Assembly (NCBI GenBank): GCA_033065855.1
Contig: JAVXUO010000452.1
Coordinates: forward strand, 124,001 to 188,000
DNA length: 64,000 nt
Direction: 5' to 3'
Source: Escallonia rubra
Lineage: Eukaryota > Streptophyta > Magnoliopsida > Escalloniales > Escalloniaceae
Below, piece after piece: positions 1-11,842 of the stretch; positions within the stretch are counted from its first letter, which is position 1, and each line of letters starts with the position of its first letter. Below the pieces are notes generated by a model. It saw only the letters and a list, made by a program, of their open reading frames with translations. It ran no database searches and was not told the origin of the DNA. The translations under genes were made by a program, and so were the position numbers.

Positions 1-196
1 ATGAGAAAATTCTTCAAAAATGACACAAACCCGAAATGTTAAATATGACATGTTTGATTTTCACAACTAAAATTCTTCTTATAAAATATTGACATCAAAC
101 ATTTACATGTCATGCTTGATTTTTTTTTTCTAAAACAAATTTCATATTATTAACTTATATTTTTGCACGCGCATCGCGTGTGCCATGATAACTAAT

Positions 197-200
<4 letters not shown>

Positions 201-255
<55 letters not shown>
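201..255. repeat. (TA)n microsatellite
   Basis: About 27 uninterrupted TA dinucleotides, absent from the paralogous position near 11530, so it expanded after the duplication or was lost from the other copy. Confidence 0.95.
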
Positions 256-258
<3 letters not shown>

Positions 259-270
259 AAGTTAAAATGA

Positions 271-299
271 AGCAACTTTTTTTGGGGACGGAGGGAGTA
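271..299. mobile_element. Stowaway-like MITE terminus
   Basis: The sequence reads GGGGACGGAGGGAG followed by TA, the reverse complement of the classic Stowaway (Tc1/Mariner) end CTCCCTCCGTCCC with its TA target site. The other end is not identified and may lie left of base 1. The paralogous site near 11575 carries a decayed version. Only one terminus is visible, so this could also be a chance or fragmentary match. Confidence 0.45.
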
Positions 300-1354
300 T
301 TTCATTACATGTTTAACCCAAAAGGACTTGATGCCCATGATTTAAAACCACTGAACATCCAGAACATTTCCTAACCATTTGCAGCAACAAGTTACTATGA
401 TAAATGAAGCACCAAGCACAAGGGTCATTTTTTATAAAAATATGTAGAGCAAAAGAATTCGAAGACAAGCTCTAGTTTGTCACAACGTGGTTTCCAAAAC
501 TATCAAGAGAAGCTAATTGAGAAAGTAAAGTCTGAGTGATTGATTAGACAAACCTGGTTGAGATGGGCTCTATCATAGTAGGTAACCATGTAAACATCTG
601 TGGAAGTAGCGCATTTCACAACATACTTGCGGAAGTCATCTATAGTACATTGATTTCCCCGGAAGAGTTCTACTTCAGCTCCATTTTGATAAGCCAAAAG
701 TGCAAGTTTACCAAATGTAAGGCCTTCAGATCTGACTTTTTCAAAAGGGTCGCAGGAGTCCAACAAGAACTCCAAGCAAGCTCTAGGACGAACTGCCAAT
801 GTCAACCCCAACCCCAACCCCAAGAAAACACGGGAAGAGAGTTCAATCGCATTAGCAATAAGTAGAAAAATAAAAACTGAAACAAAAAAGACATAGAAGA
901 GTAAAGCATTCTAGCAAGCTCAATTAGTGGTACGATGACAAGGAGTTGGAAATTTGGATCCTCAAACAAAAGTAAAACATGACGTGGAGGAAAAGAATGC
1001 CTTCAATCCATCAGCCAGATTTCAGGAAATGGACTACGTGATAGCCCAAATAAAGACCTCCGGAGACAGGAGGCCTCTGAATTTGAGTCCGACCTCAATT
1101 CCATTATCAGGCCCTCTCCTCGTTCCGTCCGCTGGCCTCTTGGGGTAGCCGTCTTCGGCTTTGCCCGCCCTTTCTAATTAGAATAAAGAATTCATGCTCG
1201 GCCAGAAAAATGTTATCACCAACAGAAAGGAAGGGGTCCATGTAGCTGCTGAACGCTCTTTTTTACAGTAGCGCGAGCCGTACCCTTGAAAAGGTTTAAG
1301 GGCAGTGTAAGTGTTCGAGGAGTTCAAGATCCTACCACCCTAGATTGTGACCCA

Positions 1355-1860
1355 AATAATCTATTATTCATTATTTTATGTTTTTTGTCATATTTGTAAT
1401 TTTAGTAATTTTTTGGTACTTTTAAGTGATATATATTTAAGGGTCTTTTGAATTATTTATCAAGGTTAGAAAAGTAAGGACTAATCATTTGTTTTATTGA
1501 TAGAGTAAGTTTGATCTTGCATAGGAGTTTCAACCTAGGATCATAAGAGTTTCAACCTTCTATAAAAAATCAATACTTATTCTACCACGTAATTTTTCTA
1601 TAAGGAAGATTTGATGTGACAATCAATTTACAATTGTGTTCCTACAGACTATAATATAAATGACTTATTTATCTCTATGTCGATGTCAATATTGTAAAAA
1701 ATCTTTGAATTTTGTTTTGTGCTGAATTGTTTTTATCATGTGCTTTCAATTCTTTGGTACAAGACGCCCGTGTTGAGATGGACCATTTATTTTGTGGTTG
1801 GTTTGAGTATTTAGTCACTTAAATGTTGAGACGCCCAGATAATATTTTTTTGGTTGGAAG
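1355..1860. other. Intronic or intergenic stretch without recognised gene
   Basis: AT-rich sequence within the large intron of the PCS-like gene on the minus strand. It has short T runs and a passage around 1530-1580 resembling decayed LTR sequence, but no termini or reading frame could be defined. Confidence 0.4.
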
Positions 1861-1865
1861 GATAA

Positions 1866-2420
1866 AGATATCATTGCACTAAAACAGGAAGGATTACATC
1901 ATTGTTCCTAACTTCTTCCAGCTGAAACAAAAGGTTGGAAGAAGGTGGAACAAAACCAAACTGTTTACAAAAGAAACTACGGGCAGCAAGGTTGTGTGCT
2001 GCTTGGTTGGCTAATCTGAGAACAAACACAACATCCCAGCAAGCAAACAATTTTAGGAGGCGTCAACCATTACCGAAGGCAGACGGCTTTGGTAATGGTC
2101 GAGTTGATCAACCAATTAGGAGTAGAAGAGCTGTCCAAAAGTAGATTGATAATAGCTTTAGCATCGCCTTCAAAGATGACAAATCTCTTCCAATGATTTA
2201 AAGCTGTTTGAATGGCTAGAAGAGCAGCAAGGGCTTCCGCCTCTTCCGGAGTGTCCGAATTTACCAAAATTGTGTGGCCAAACTCTAAAACTCTGTCTGA
2301 ATTCACACGGACCATTGCAATGCAGGCACTAGGGCCTCTAATGGCTGCGTCAAAATTAACTTTGAACCCACCTGCCGAGGGATACTTCGAAGCTTCTGAG
2401 AACCTCAAACTTTTTTCCGG
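1866..2420 (-). pseudogene. Plant RNase H-like (RVT_3) retroelement fragment
   Basis: The minus-strand frame shows GGFKVNFDAAI, an AEALAALLAIQTAL helix and IFEGDAKAIINLL, the signature blocks of the plant RNase H-like domain found at the C-terminus of LINE-type polyproteins and in stand-alone relatives. After a stop and a frame change near 2070, the C-terminal block continues as WDVVFVLRLANQAAHNLAAR, so the domain is nearly complete but broken. No reverse transcriptase domain is visible upstream. It lies inside the large PCS-like intron and is best read as a dead, 5'-truncated LINE or RNase H pseudogene. Confidence 0.7.
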
Positions 2421-2734
2421 TGCTTCTATCACTTCCAGGTAGGTGACTCCCATACGTGACTCCCATCATTCTAATCATGTTGGACTCCTTTGGACCCGGC
2501 GTGTTTGGAACCACAGAATTGACGAAATTTCATTTCAAACACTCAAAATTTGTTGTTTGGAACATTGAAAAAAGGAATTGGAATTGGATTTCAAGAGATT
2601 TGATTGGATTTGTTTCTAGCGTGAAATCCAATGAAAAATTGTTGGAATTCATGGGATTTTGATTTACTTGAAGTAAAAATCTTTATTTACCCAATTTTAC
2701 GATCGCTAAATCTCTACAACCAGTTAACTCACCT

Positions 2735-3490
2735 GCATCGTCTTAATTATTGTTGTCACCACACCACCTTTACTTCCACTGCCGCCACGACCACCACTGT
2801 TGCCATCATTACATTATCGTCATTACTACCACCACTGGACCGCCGCACAACACAATACTACCACCACACACTCACCACGACTGTCAAGTTTGTTGCATTA
2901 CCACTACGACTACCATTATCAATGTTACTACACCACAACTATCATCGCTGCCGTCCCACATCACTACTATCACCACCACCACCATCAATGTTACTGCCAA
3001 CGTCATTAATGTCACTACTATTAACATTGGTGCCCCTGTATCAACCATGTCGCAATCAACATGATCGTCATCACCACCACCACCACTGTCTCTATTGCCG
3101 CCACCATGACTACTATCACCAACATACCACTATTATTGCCTAGATACCACCACTACCACCACCATCATTACAATCACTAGATGGCCACACTACCACTGCC
3201 GTTGATGCACACCACCACCACTGCGGATGACACAAAACCACCACCATCATCGTTAATGTTGCCGTCACTGTATCTTCTGTCACCAACATCCACTAGTGCC
3301 GCCCTAGTACTACTAATACCACAACCGCTGGTACGATCACTAGATCGTGCCACCACCTTCACCACCACCGCTATCGTTGTACGCTGCCAATGCCATTGGA
3401 CAACGCCACTACTTATGCCACATCACCCCTACCACCACTCATACTGTGACTATTCGCACACCACCACCATGCGCTGCAACCAGTTAATGT
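2735..3490. repeat. Degenerate (ACC/ATC/ACT)n trinucleotide-rich tract
   Basis: About 750 bp dominated by ACC, ATC and ACT triplets with strong strand asymmetry (pyrimidine and A on the plus strand, almost no G). It is open in several frames giving His/Thr/Leu-rich peptides, which is a composition effect. A similar tract lies at 57190-57540, and its complement type (GGT-rich) at 59925-60050. Confidence 0.85.
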
Positions 3491-3499
3491 GAAATCAGT

Positions 3500-5262
3500 T
3501 ACCGTATTTTTTTTTCTTCATAAACCAATGATGTAATTGTCTAAAAATCTATTACCTTTCCATTTTCTTTGTTTTCTAAAAACACAAACTAGGAGTTCTA
3601 TGATTTGAATTCAAACAAAAAGGAATTTAAATCATGGTTTATGAATTCTAAGAAAAAGCATGAAACAATTCCAATCTTCACGCGGAACAATTCAAATTCC
3701 AGTCTTTACGTGGCTTTACCGCGTGTCAAGACATGGTTTAGGTTCTTTTTCATGGGCATGTGATAGGGCGAGGAGGCTACACAGTTGTACTTTTTGGCAT
3801 CTGTTACTTTGTGCCTCTGTCTTTGAGATGCGTTGATATCCATTTAAGCCTTTCTAAATTTAAACTAATATTTAGAACCTACACCAACATGCAAAGTTTG
3901 AACTTAAAACATTCATGTGATTAGGTTAAGAAAGAGGTTAATAGCTATAGAAGAGCTTGGAGTTTGTAATTTGCTTTAAGACTTCTTTAATCTTTTCGCT
4001 TTGGATCATACCCAGAAAGTTTGTAATAATATATGGATTTCAGTAGTATTTGGGAACCCCTTTTCAGTACTACTTGGATGTTACTAGACTTCCGCTGCAG
4101 TCACCAGGCATCGGTGGCTAATGCGACTGTACTATTTGGCCCGTGTTTTAGATATCTGATTATCTCTTTTATTTTGTAAAAGAAGGGTATCATATTTCTC
4201 ATAAGCAGAAGTATCTTGAAATAATATATAAAGGTCTGCCTCCGGTTGGGGACGTGACATAAGTAGAGTAAGCAGGCATAGCTCTGCCTTTTAGCGAAGG
4301 GGCTATGATTCGGATCTCCAGGTCACAATTAGGGCAACCTTACCTTTGTGAAATATACGACAAGTACATAAGCTTATTACCAAGAGTCAGCATTTCATTC
4401 GATGAGAAGTTAAGGGTTAATAGCACCTTTCAGAACCATGATTAGGACTAAGCTCATAAATGGCTATGCCTAATTCGACCAAAACATATAAATAATACGA
4501 CCAGAAACTCCAAACTTGTAAAACAAAGACCGAAAGACTACTAAAAGTACAAACTCGAAAGATAACAGACAAAACCAAATAAAAAGGTTAGACAAGAAGA
4601 TTCAGAGTCATGATAAATTATAAGCAAGAATCTAGCAGTATCATAGAACTCTCTTCAAGAATAGAAAAGGGATTTCTCACGATAATATATGAGATGGCTT
4701 AGAGGGTGAGCTCAGTTCATTGACAAGGTTGTTCTACGTTGACCTCGAGGTGTAAGGTGCGTGCATTACACCCCCCAAACCCCATAATGGTGCAAGTCAT
4801 ATATTGCTCCTCGTGTGTGCAAATTGTTTTACCTTTAGCAGTAGATGCAAAGGGTGCATCAAGTGCACAAACAGAATGAGACTGCAGGAATATAGAAGAG
4901 AGACCAAAATGTAAGCTGAAAAACTTGGCCTCACGACCTTGCCAAAGAGAGCCTTAATACCTAGTTAAGCTATTACTTAATGTGAAGCTTAAGCTGTTAG
5001 GCACGTGAAAAGCTCCAAAAATTAACGGTAACTTATCAGTTACATTAAGAGTAAGGCCAGCTAAAAGGAGAAGTCTAAGTTCCATATGACCGAGTATAAA
5101 ACCAAGTCTATTATATCAAAAGGTCGACATTACTCGAAAAGTTTATACAGGCTCATAATCTACGACATAGAAAGACAGAAACCGTGTAGCAGAAGAATAG
5201 GTAGCATAATACCAAGAGATAAAAAAAAACTTATCTCACAAAAATGCACTACGAAGACGAAG
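3500..5262. other. Large intron, no gene recognised
   Basis: Sequence between the 5274-5430 and 554-792 exons of the PCS-like gene. It contains AT-rich unique sequence and no protein motif I can recognise on either strand. Around 3580-3730 the repeated GGAATT/AATTCC words suggest a decayed inverted-repeat element, without defined ends. Confidence 0.5.
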
Positions 5263-8200
5263 TCAGGAATTACTTCTCAACTCTTTTTTGGAGGTATATT
5301 CAAGTGCGTTCAAGACCGTCGTAATGCTGGCAAGTCCATACAAACCAAGCTCAGCCACTTTTTCCCAAAAATTCAATTGCACAAGTAGGCTCTCTAACGT
5401 GCCGTCTCGAGAAGCTTCTGAATACAGTAGCTGCAAGTTTATGACATAGCTCATAAGACCATAGTAAAAGAAAAACGACACCCTTTACGGTGGCATTTGT
5501 AAGTATAGGCACATTGAAATGGATTATATCAAGAGATGGTTATTTTCATTTACAATAAAACTTTAGCTGCTCACTCCTCAAAAAGCATGATCTGACATGT
5601 ACAGAATGAAAACTTAATTCTCGATTCTACGAGAATTTTTATGAAAGCTTTTCGTTTGCTTCTCTTCTGATAAAGACGTTCCTCAGTAATATCATCACGA
5701 CTCTCGACATCATGTGCGGTAGCAATACCAAATCAAATACAACAAGCAGTGGGGTCCTGAGCTAAGCCCCTTCTTCCCCGGCCCCACACACGACAAACCT
5801 TCTCCAAACAATGTCTAAAACAATTAATCATAAACTTGGAAGAAGTCAAACAGCATTTGTTAAGCTTCGCAAAAGAATCCAGTAAAGCAACATTAGGTCC
5901 AAACAAAGACTGATGCAATAGATACCAAATGATACTATTCAAACAACTAGTTATAGGAAACAACATGGTATACTTCTATATAGGATCTAAAAGCCGTTCA
6001 TAAAAGAAAAAATCGACCATAAAACTACCGTCATAATAAAGCATAAAAGGCTATGCGGTTGATGGTAAATCAGATATTGCTATAAAACACAGTAATTACC
6101 TCTCCTTCCGGTGAAGCAAACCCAATGCCAGGTGGGGGAACAGGATGCGGCCGTCGGAGTGTCAAGGAATCCCTCCTGAGAAATTCAGCCTCGGGTGATG
6201 AGGCTGACATTTGAGAAGCTACACTTTCAGTTGGAGAATATTCATTTGTATTTTGTGTATAACATGGAAAAATATGACAAGAAATCCAAGTAGCGCACCA
6301 CAAATTGAGCAAAATTGCCTACTTAGCATAGCAGGTTGGGGAAGAGGATGAGGCTGTCCAATTTTCAAGCAATTCCTCCTCATAAAGTCTGCCGCAGATG
6401 GTGAGTCCGACATTTTGAGAAGTTGTCTGTTAGTAGTTCTAGCTTTTCTACTGGCTGCAGAGTAATACAGTTTTTCTAAGTAAAACATGACAAGAATCCA
6501 TCCAGGTAACGCACCACGGTGTGAACCAAATCGCCGACTCAACATACCAAGAAGAGTGCCTCCCCTACAGATCCAACAAAGCATTTTAAGGGTTAGCTTA
6601 GTGAGAAACTTCGAAAGAACGAAAAATGTATCAGCTACCTCATTGCGTGCGAACTAGCTGGAGCACCTGCAAAGCAAAGTTGAAAGATTTTAGTAATAGA
6701 AAGGAAGCGCAGATACTTTAGTTCTAGCAGGATACAGTGGACAATAGGCATAGGCTACTACCGAGGAGCAAATTCTCACTATCGCACCACACACGTTTAC
6801 AGTCTCTCTCAAATTTCAACACCTACAACATTGACAGTAAAAGCAGCAACATAAAAGATCATGAGTTACGCACTACATGATTGGCATACATTACGCAAGG
6901 CACAGAGATAGTGAGAAAATAATACAACAGCTAAGAAACTACCTAATCACATGCACGAGTAGGCACATAGATAGTGAGAAAACTAAGAAGGTGAGGATTA
7001 CCAAATTAGAAGATCCTCCTAGAGCTCGAAGAGTCACTTTTTGTTGTACCACCGCATACATTTCTTCAAATCAAGCCAAAGACAGAGACCATGAAGAAGT
7101 TTCAACAGTAATACAGACAGACCTATGTTTAGATCCAAGCACTTACACTCATACGAGATAGAAGTTGTTGAAAGCATATAGTGGAAGCAAAGGAAGGATT
7201 TAGCCACCCATACCAGCAGCGGCTAAATGCACATTGAGCTGATGGAGGGGAGCGTACAAAGGAGTTTCTGTTTCAATCGAAACGATACTAGCCGCAGATT
7301 CTTAACATACCCAAGTTATTTCTCCACTCTGCTAGACTATTAGACTTATAATCTCGACAGTTTGCATCCAACTCTGACCCCTCCACCACAAATGTCAAAT
7401 GCAAATAGAGCCACCAAAGATTGATCGGGCATTCAAAATATAAACGCATAAGTAGCTATATAGTTAGGCAACGATAAAACTTTTACTTTTGGGGATCAAC
7501 AAGCAATCATCATCAAGCCTAGTTTGGTCCTAACACCCAAGACCAAAACATAACATGTTTGTCAGGGACTCAGCATTATAAGGTGAAAACCCAACGACTA
7601 TCAGATTCACGAACTACCCAGATCATTGATCACATGAGTTAAGCTTCTGAATACCTATTAACTGACATTCCTTCGCTATATAGTCGTCTAAATTTCAGCT
7701 TTTTCATAGCAAAGCACTACATAATACGAATTGACACCAAACATTAAACAGAGTGCACCGTATTCTACTACAAAATCGCTCCATAGAAACAAAAATAAAA
7801 CAATTATATCAAACGAAAATATTAAGAAGATGAGAAAGAAAAACCTGGCCTTTGCCCTCACCAACAAGTAAAAAACCCAACAACCACCTCAATTCCAAAT
7901 CTCAAAAATTTGACAATTCTCTTGCATGATTTTATTGAAGTGAAAAGTGTAGTATATATTTAGGGATTCTACCTAAATAAGATGATTTGACGTAGGGATC
8001 CTAGATAATTTGACCTACCTAAAATAACATAAGTTGACTTTGTACATAATGACACAATATATGATTGAGATAATATGACCTACCTAAAATAACATAACTT
8101 CGTACACAATGACACAATATATGATTTCCCAGGAATCATGGACTATAATATCGGTTCCATGATTCATGGAATCCATTTGTCCTCTATTACTCTCCGTCAA

Positions 8201-8276
8201 GTTGGTGCATGAAGAGCAAAAATGCCCGACTTGCAAAGTCTTTCTGTATATATAGAAATTTAACTCTTACTGTATA

Positions 8277-9591
8277 CAGTGGCCGGACCTACACTTTCAC
8301 GAGAGGGCCTAATGTACCCCCCTCAAGTTTTGGAAAAAAAAAATCAATTTCAGAAATTATAGCGACAAGTCTGCGAGTCTCTCTCTCTTCTCTCTTCTCT
8401 GTTCGACGGTCGACGGCGACGACTCTCAGTCTCAGTCTTACCCTCATACTCACGGCCTCACCCACTCTGGCCACTCGGCTACTCCGGCAAATCGCAGACG
8501 GCCACTCGGCCACCCCCGACGCCTATATAGACTCTGTGTGTGTGTGTGTGTGTGTGTGTGATAGCAGCGCTACAGCGGCCACGATCTAGCCATCCAGGGT
8601 TCTCTTCTGACGAGTGACAACGGTGGAGTGGAGCCCACTGACGTTCGACCACGACGTCTATTTCCATGATAGCACCGGCCGATGGTCGCGAATGGTGAAT
8701 CCACGATCTAGGGTTCTGATTATCTGATATTCTTTTGTTTGAATCTGATCGGCGACGGCGAGGAGGTATTCTTCTGTTCGAATCTGACCGGCCAGTGGCG
8801 ACGGCGAGGCGAGGACTCCATCAGTGGCCAAGAACCCACCACCGGCGACAACGACCGGTGATCCGTACCGGTTAACTGCCTGAGTTACACATTTTCAGAT
8901 TAATTGATCATTTTATTTTTCAATTGAGCATTGATTGGTGATTGATGATTTTAAGTTGTTAATTGAGTATTTCCGATTGTTAAATTGAGGATTTGAGATT
9001 GTTGATTGAGATATGTGACCTGAATGTATTGAGATATATGACATTGTGACCTAGTTGGATTGTTGATTGAGATTTTGTGACATAATTGTATTGAGATTAT
9101 CTATTGAACCAATCAATTTTGTCGGTGTATTATAGCCGTATAGGACTTAATTGGATAGTTGGATTGATACTAAAAACATGTTTTTGGCTTGTTGCTAGAG
9201 TAAGTATAGTGTAGGACTTTGTTAGTGTTTTGGGGTGAATTCTAGATACTAATACAGATTCAACTCCTAATTTCGTTGGGTTAACATACGGTATCTCTGT
9301 TTAAAAGCAAAATGACTCCGCCCAAAGCAAGGTACACCAAAAGAACTGAATGGTACATCTCATTTGTAAACACTGAAATATCTATTTTGTATTCGTTTCT
9401 TTTGTGCTGTAAAAGTCTTTAGTGACTCTCATGAAACTTAATAAGACATTTTGAATTCTTTTTAGTATGTTTTTTTTGTATATTATCGAAAAGTGTACTC
9501 TGTCTTTGGGTACTATTTTACTTATAAAAAACTTTACTAACTTCGATATATTTTAAGTACCCCCTGGGGTGAAATCCTGGTTCCGCCACTG
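8277..9591. mobile_element. Non-autonomous hAT element, 1315 bp
   Basis: The element starts CAGTGGCCGGACC and ends GGTTCCGCCACTG, imperfect terminal inverted repeats of the hAT CAGTGGCGGA type. It is flanked by a perfect 8-bp TSD, ACTGTATA (8269-8276 and 9592-9599). The first 600 bp are GC-rich, with a (TG)n run at 8534-8560 and gene-leader-like sequence (GGCGACGGCGAG twice); the rest is AT-rich. No transposase is present, so mobilisation would need a partner in trans. The GC-rich part could be captured host leader sequence, which is inference. Confidence 0.92.
8534..8560. repeat. (TG)n microsatellite inside hAT element
   Basis: About 13 uninterrupted TG dinucleotides within the GC-rich half of the hAT element. 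Confidence 0.95.
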
Positions 9592-10026
9592 ACTGTATAT
9601 ATAGATGTATTATTAATATGATTATTAATTGTATGTACAATAGTCACGTATAAATTAATATTCTATAAGAATTTAAACTTAAAAAAAAAAAAGAACCAAC
9701 ATTGATCGATTCATTTCTTTTAATATGGAGATTTAGAATTTAAAATTCGAAAAAATAAAGATGGAGTAAGGGAATGAGAGAGACAAAGGCTATGACGGCC
9801 AATGACACAAAGAGTAAAAAAAACACAATAAAATAAAATCCTAATAGTTTAATGTTACAATATAATATTTGGTAAACATTTTCAATATAATAACCCATTA
9901 TTTCAAAAAATTAAAATTAAATTTTTTTTTCCAAAAGTTGGTGGTGTGGTGGGCCCCTCCGGTCATGTGGGTGGTCCGCCCTTGCTTAGGAGCAATTTTC
10001 TCTTCTCTTGGTGAATATATATGTTG

Positions 10027-10530
10027 TTGGATGCGGTTGGGCTTATGTAGTGAAATACATCCTGATAGGATTGCAGATTAACTAAAAGCTCGCCTTGTTG
10101 CAAAACGATATACATAGGTACTAGTCTTGATTATTCGGTGACATTTTCTCATGTTGCTAAAACTTTCTTCGGTTCAATTGTTTATATCTCTTGAAGCCAC
10201 GTTTGGCCTTTGCATCACTTGATATTAAGAATACATTCTTGCACGGTGATTTCTAGCGGTAGGTGTATATGGAGAAACCCTCTTGGTTTGTTGTTCGGTC
10301 TGTGAGCCAAAGTTGGTTCATCGTTGGAAAAAAAATCATTATATGACTTTTAAAAATCTCCCTAGGCATGGTTTGGAAGGTTCATTAACGTGATATTTGA
10401 GTTTGGTCTTCATAAATATGGAGTGGATCATACTGTTTCTATACCGAACTTCAAAGCAATGTAAAATCTTGTTGATTGTCTATGGAGATGACTTCACAGT
10501 TAACGACGATGATTTTGAATTTGTGAAATA
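10027..10530 (+). pseudogene. Ty1/copia reverse transcriptase relic
   Basis: Translating while allowing frame changes gives LKARLVAKRYT, then LDYSVTFSHVAKT, WPLHHL-LRIHSCT, a SLYDF-KSPRHGLEG block, and EFGLHKYGVDHT. This is the ordered series of the copia reverse transcriptase N-terminal half (KARLVAKGYTQ, DYxxTFSPVAK, LHQLDVKNAFLHG, SLYGLKQSPRAW, ADHS). Stops and frameshifts interrupt every block, so it is long dead. No LTRs were found adjacent. Confidence 0.75.
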
Positions 10531-10719
10531 AATTGCATTGTGACATTGTATATATTTGTACTAAAGTGGATTGATGAATTGAAATTGTCAATTGATTGGT
10601 TGATTAGGGTTGAATGTAGATAGATTAAATTGTTCGTGCAAATTGAATTATAGAAAACATGTTCGGATTTTTAGAAAATCAAAAAATGAAAAATATATAT
10701 TTTCCACTTTTATGGACAT

Positions 10720-10990
10720 ATTTTTGTCGCTAAAAGTCCTTTGAGCAAATTGGTGACGTTCTTTTTAGCGACGTAATTTTTGTCGCAAAAAGTCCTTTTT
10801 TAATTTTGTGCAATAAAACACATAAATTAGCAAACATACCTTTAGCCAAAAGTGCTTAATTCCGTTGGTAAAGTAAATTTTTTCTGACGGATCACGAAAT
10901 TTCGTTGCTAAAAGATTAGCGACGGAATTTTACCCAAGGACTTTATCGACAAAAATTTCGTCGGCAAAAGTCTTTAGCGACGGAATTCGA
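10720..10990. repeat. CACTA-type subterminal repeat cluster (GCGACGGAA motifs)
   Basis: Contains several TTAGCGACGGAATT and TTTCGTCGGCAAAAG type motifs in both orientations. The same motif family forms the subterminal region of the CACTA fragment at 32067-32460. No CACTA terminus is visible here, so it is a fragment. Confidence 0.55.
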
Positions 10991-11842
10991 GCTGTTCCAA
11001 AAAAATTGATCATATTTCTTTTTTGAGCTATCTCAAAAATATTGATCACTTTCCAAATTAAGAAAGATTAGTATTTCCATGTTTATCCTTTTTACACTTT
11101 CTTTGAATTCTATTTCTATCTTCACATTTAATCTTCTTTCAATCCAATTTTTTTTCTCTTGGCCAACTTCCTCCCCCACCCCCTCTCTCCCATTCTTGGG
11201 GTAGAACAGGAAACACACGATATATGACTTATCTATCTATATTATATATATAGGAAAAACCTTTTTTGGTATAACACTTTTTTGGTGTTACCAACTATCT
11301 ATCTAAAATGTTGACAAGTGACACTATGAGAAAATTCCTTAAAATTGACACAAACCAGAAATGTTAAATATGACATGTTTGATTTTCACAACTAAAATTC
11401 ATCTTATAAAATATTGGCATTAAACATTTACATGTGATGCTTGATTTTTGCATCTTTTTTTTATAACAAATTTGATATTATTAACTTATATTTTTGTATG
11501 AGCATCACGTGTGCCATGATAACTAATATTTTTAATATGTATGCCAAGTCAAAATGAAGCAACTTTTTTTTGGGACAGCGGAAGTATTTCATTACATGTT
11601 TAACCCAAAAGGACTTGATGCCCATGGTTTAAAACCATTGAACATCCAGAACATTTCCTAACCATTTGCAGCAACAAGTTACTATGATCAATGAAGCAAC
11701 AAGCACAAGGGTCATTTTTTATAAAAATATATGTAGAGCAAAAGAATGCGAAGACAAGCTCTAGTTTGTCACAACGTGGTTTCCAAAACTATCAAGAGAA
11801 GCTAAATGAGAAAGTAAAGTCTGAGTGATTGATTAGACAAAC

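Larger units (their letters stand above)
1..1250. repeat. Segmental duplication, copy A (left end outside window)
   Basis: The segment from base 1 is nearly collinear with 11326-12087 and 12752-13132. Both hold exon 2 of a phytochelatin-synthase-like gene on the minus strand and the same flanks. The copies differ by small indels, a (TA)n tract here, a 664-bp solo LTR in copy B, and about 810 bp extra in copy B (13133-13945) before a short shared stretch reading AGGGGTCCATGTAGCTGC. Copy A is the empty-site reference for both insertions. The similarity is read directly; duplication as the mechanism is inferred. Confidence 0.85.
554..7267 (-). pseudogene. PCS: Phytochelatin-synthase-like gene, catalytic Cys lost
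   Basis: Phytochelatin synthase (glutathione gamma-glutamylcysteinyltransferase) makes metal-binding phytochelatins from glutathione through a papain-like Cys-His-Asp triad. Read on the minus strand: exon 6100-6218 encodes the N-terminal motif resembling LYRRxLPSPPAIDFASPEGK; exon 5274-5430 encodes EASRDGTLES...GLASITTVLNAL, matching the family's EALxxGTMEGFF...YCGLASLxxVLNAL; exon 554-792 encodes [20 protein letters not shown]...[12 protein letters not shown], matching the next conserved block. Donors and acceptors are canonical and phases agree (6100-6218 ends phase 0, 5274-5430 ends phase 1, 554-792 starts with two bases). The nucleophile Cys of YCGLAS is Tyr (codon TAT, 5338-5340). The exon with the catalytic His and Asp is not seen and would lie beyond base 1. 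Six further open, phase-compatible exons are possible upstream: 7214-7267, 7002-7063, 6762-6822, 6639-6666, 6548-6564 and 6323-6454. The start codon is uncertain; ATG in the 6100-6218 exon is the simplest. An expressed non-catalytic paralogue cannot be excluded. Confidence 0.72.

Noticed and set aside
954..1340. Organelle-derived insertion (wording such as TCGGCTTTGCCCGCCC)
   Set aside because: Style resembles plant mitochondrial DNA but no organelle gene could be identified, and it is part of the duplicated block.
2631..3143. His/Thr/Leu-rich open frames
   Set aside because: Composition artefact of the ACC/ATC triplet tract, open in several frames.
5799..5975. 177-bp in-phase exon between the PCS-like exons 6100-6218 and 5274-5430
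   Set aside because: Phase fits, but joining 6100-6218 directly to 5274-5430 reproduces the family motif (ASPEG to LLYSEA) without it, and its acceptor is weak. Probably an intronic open stretch.
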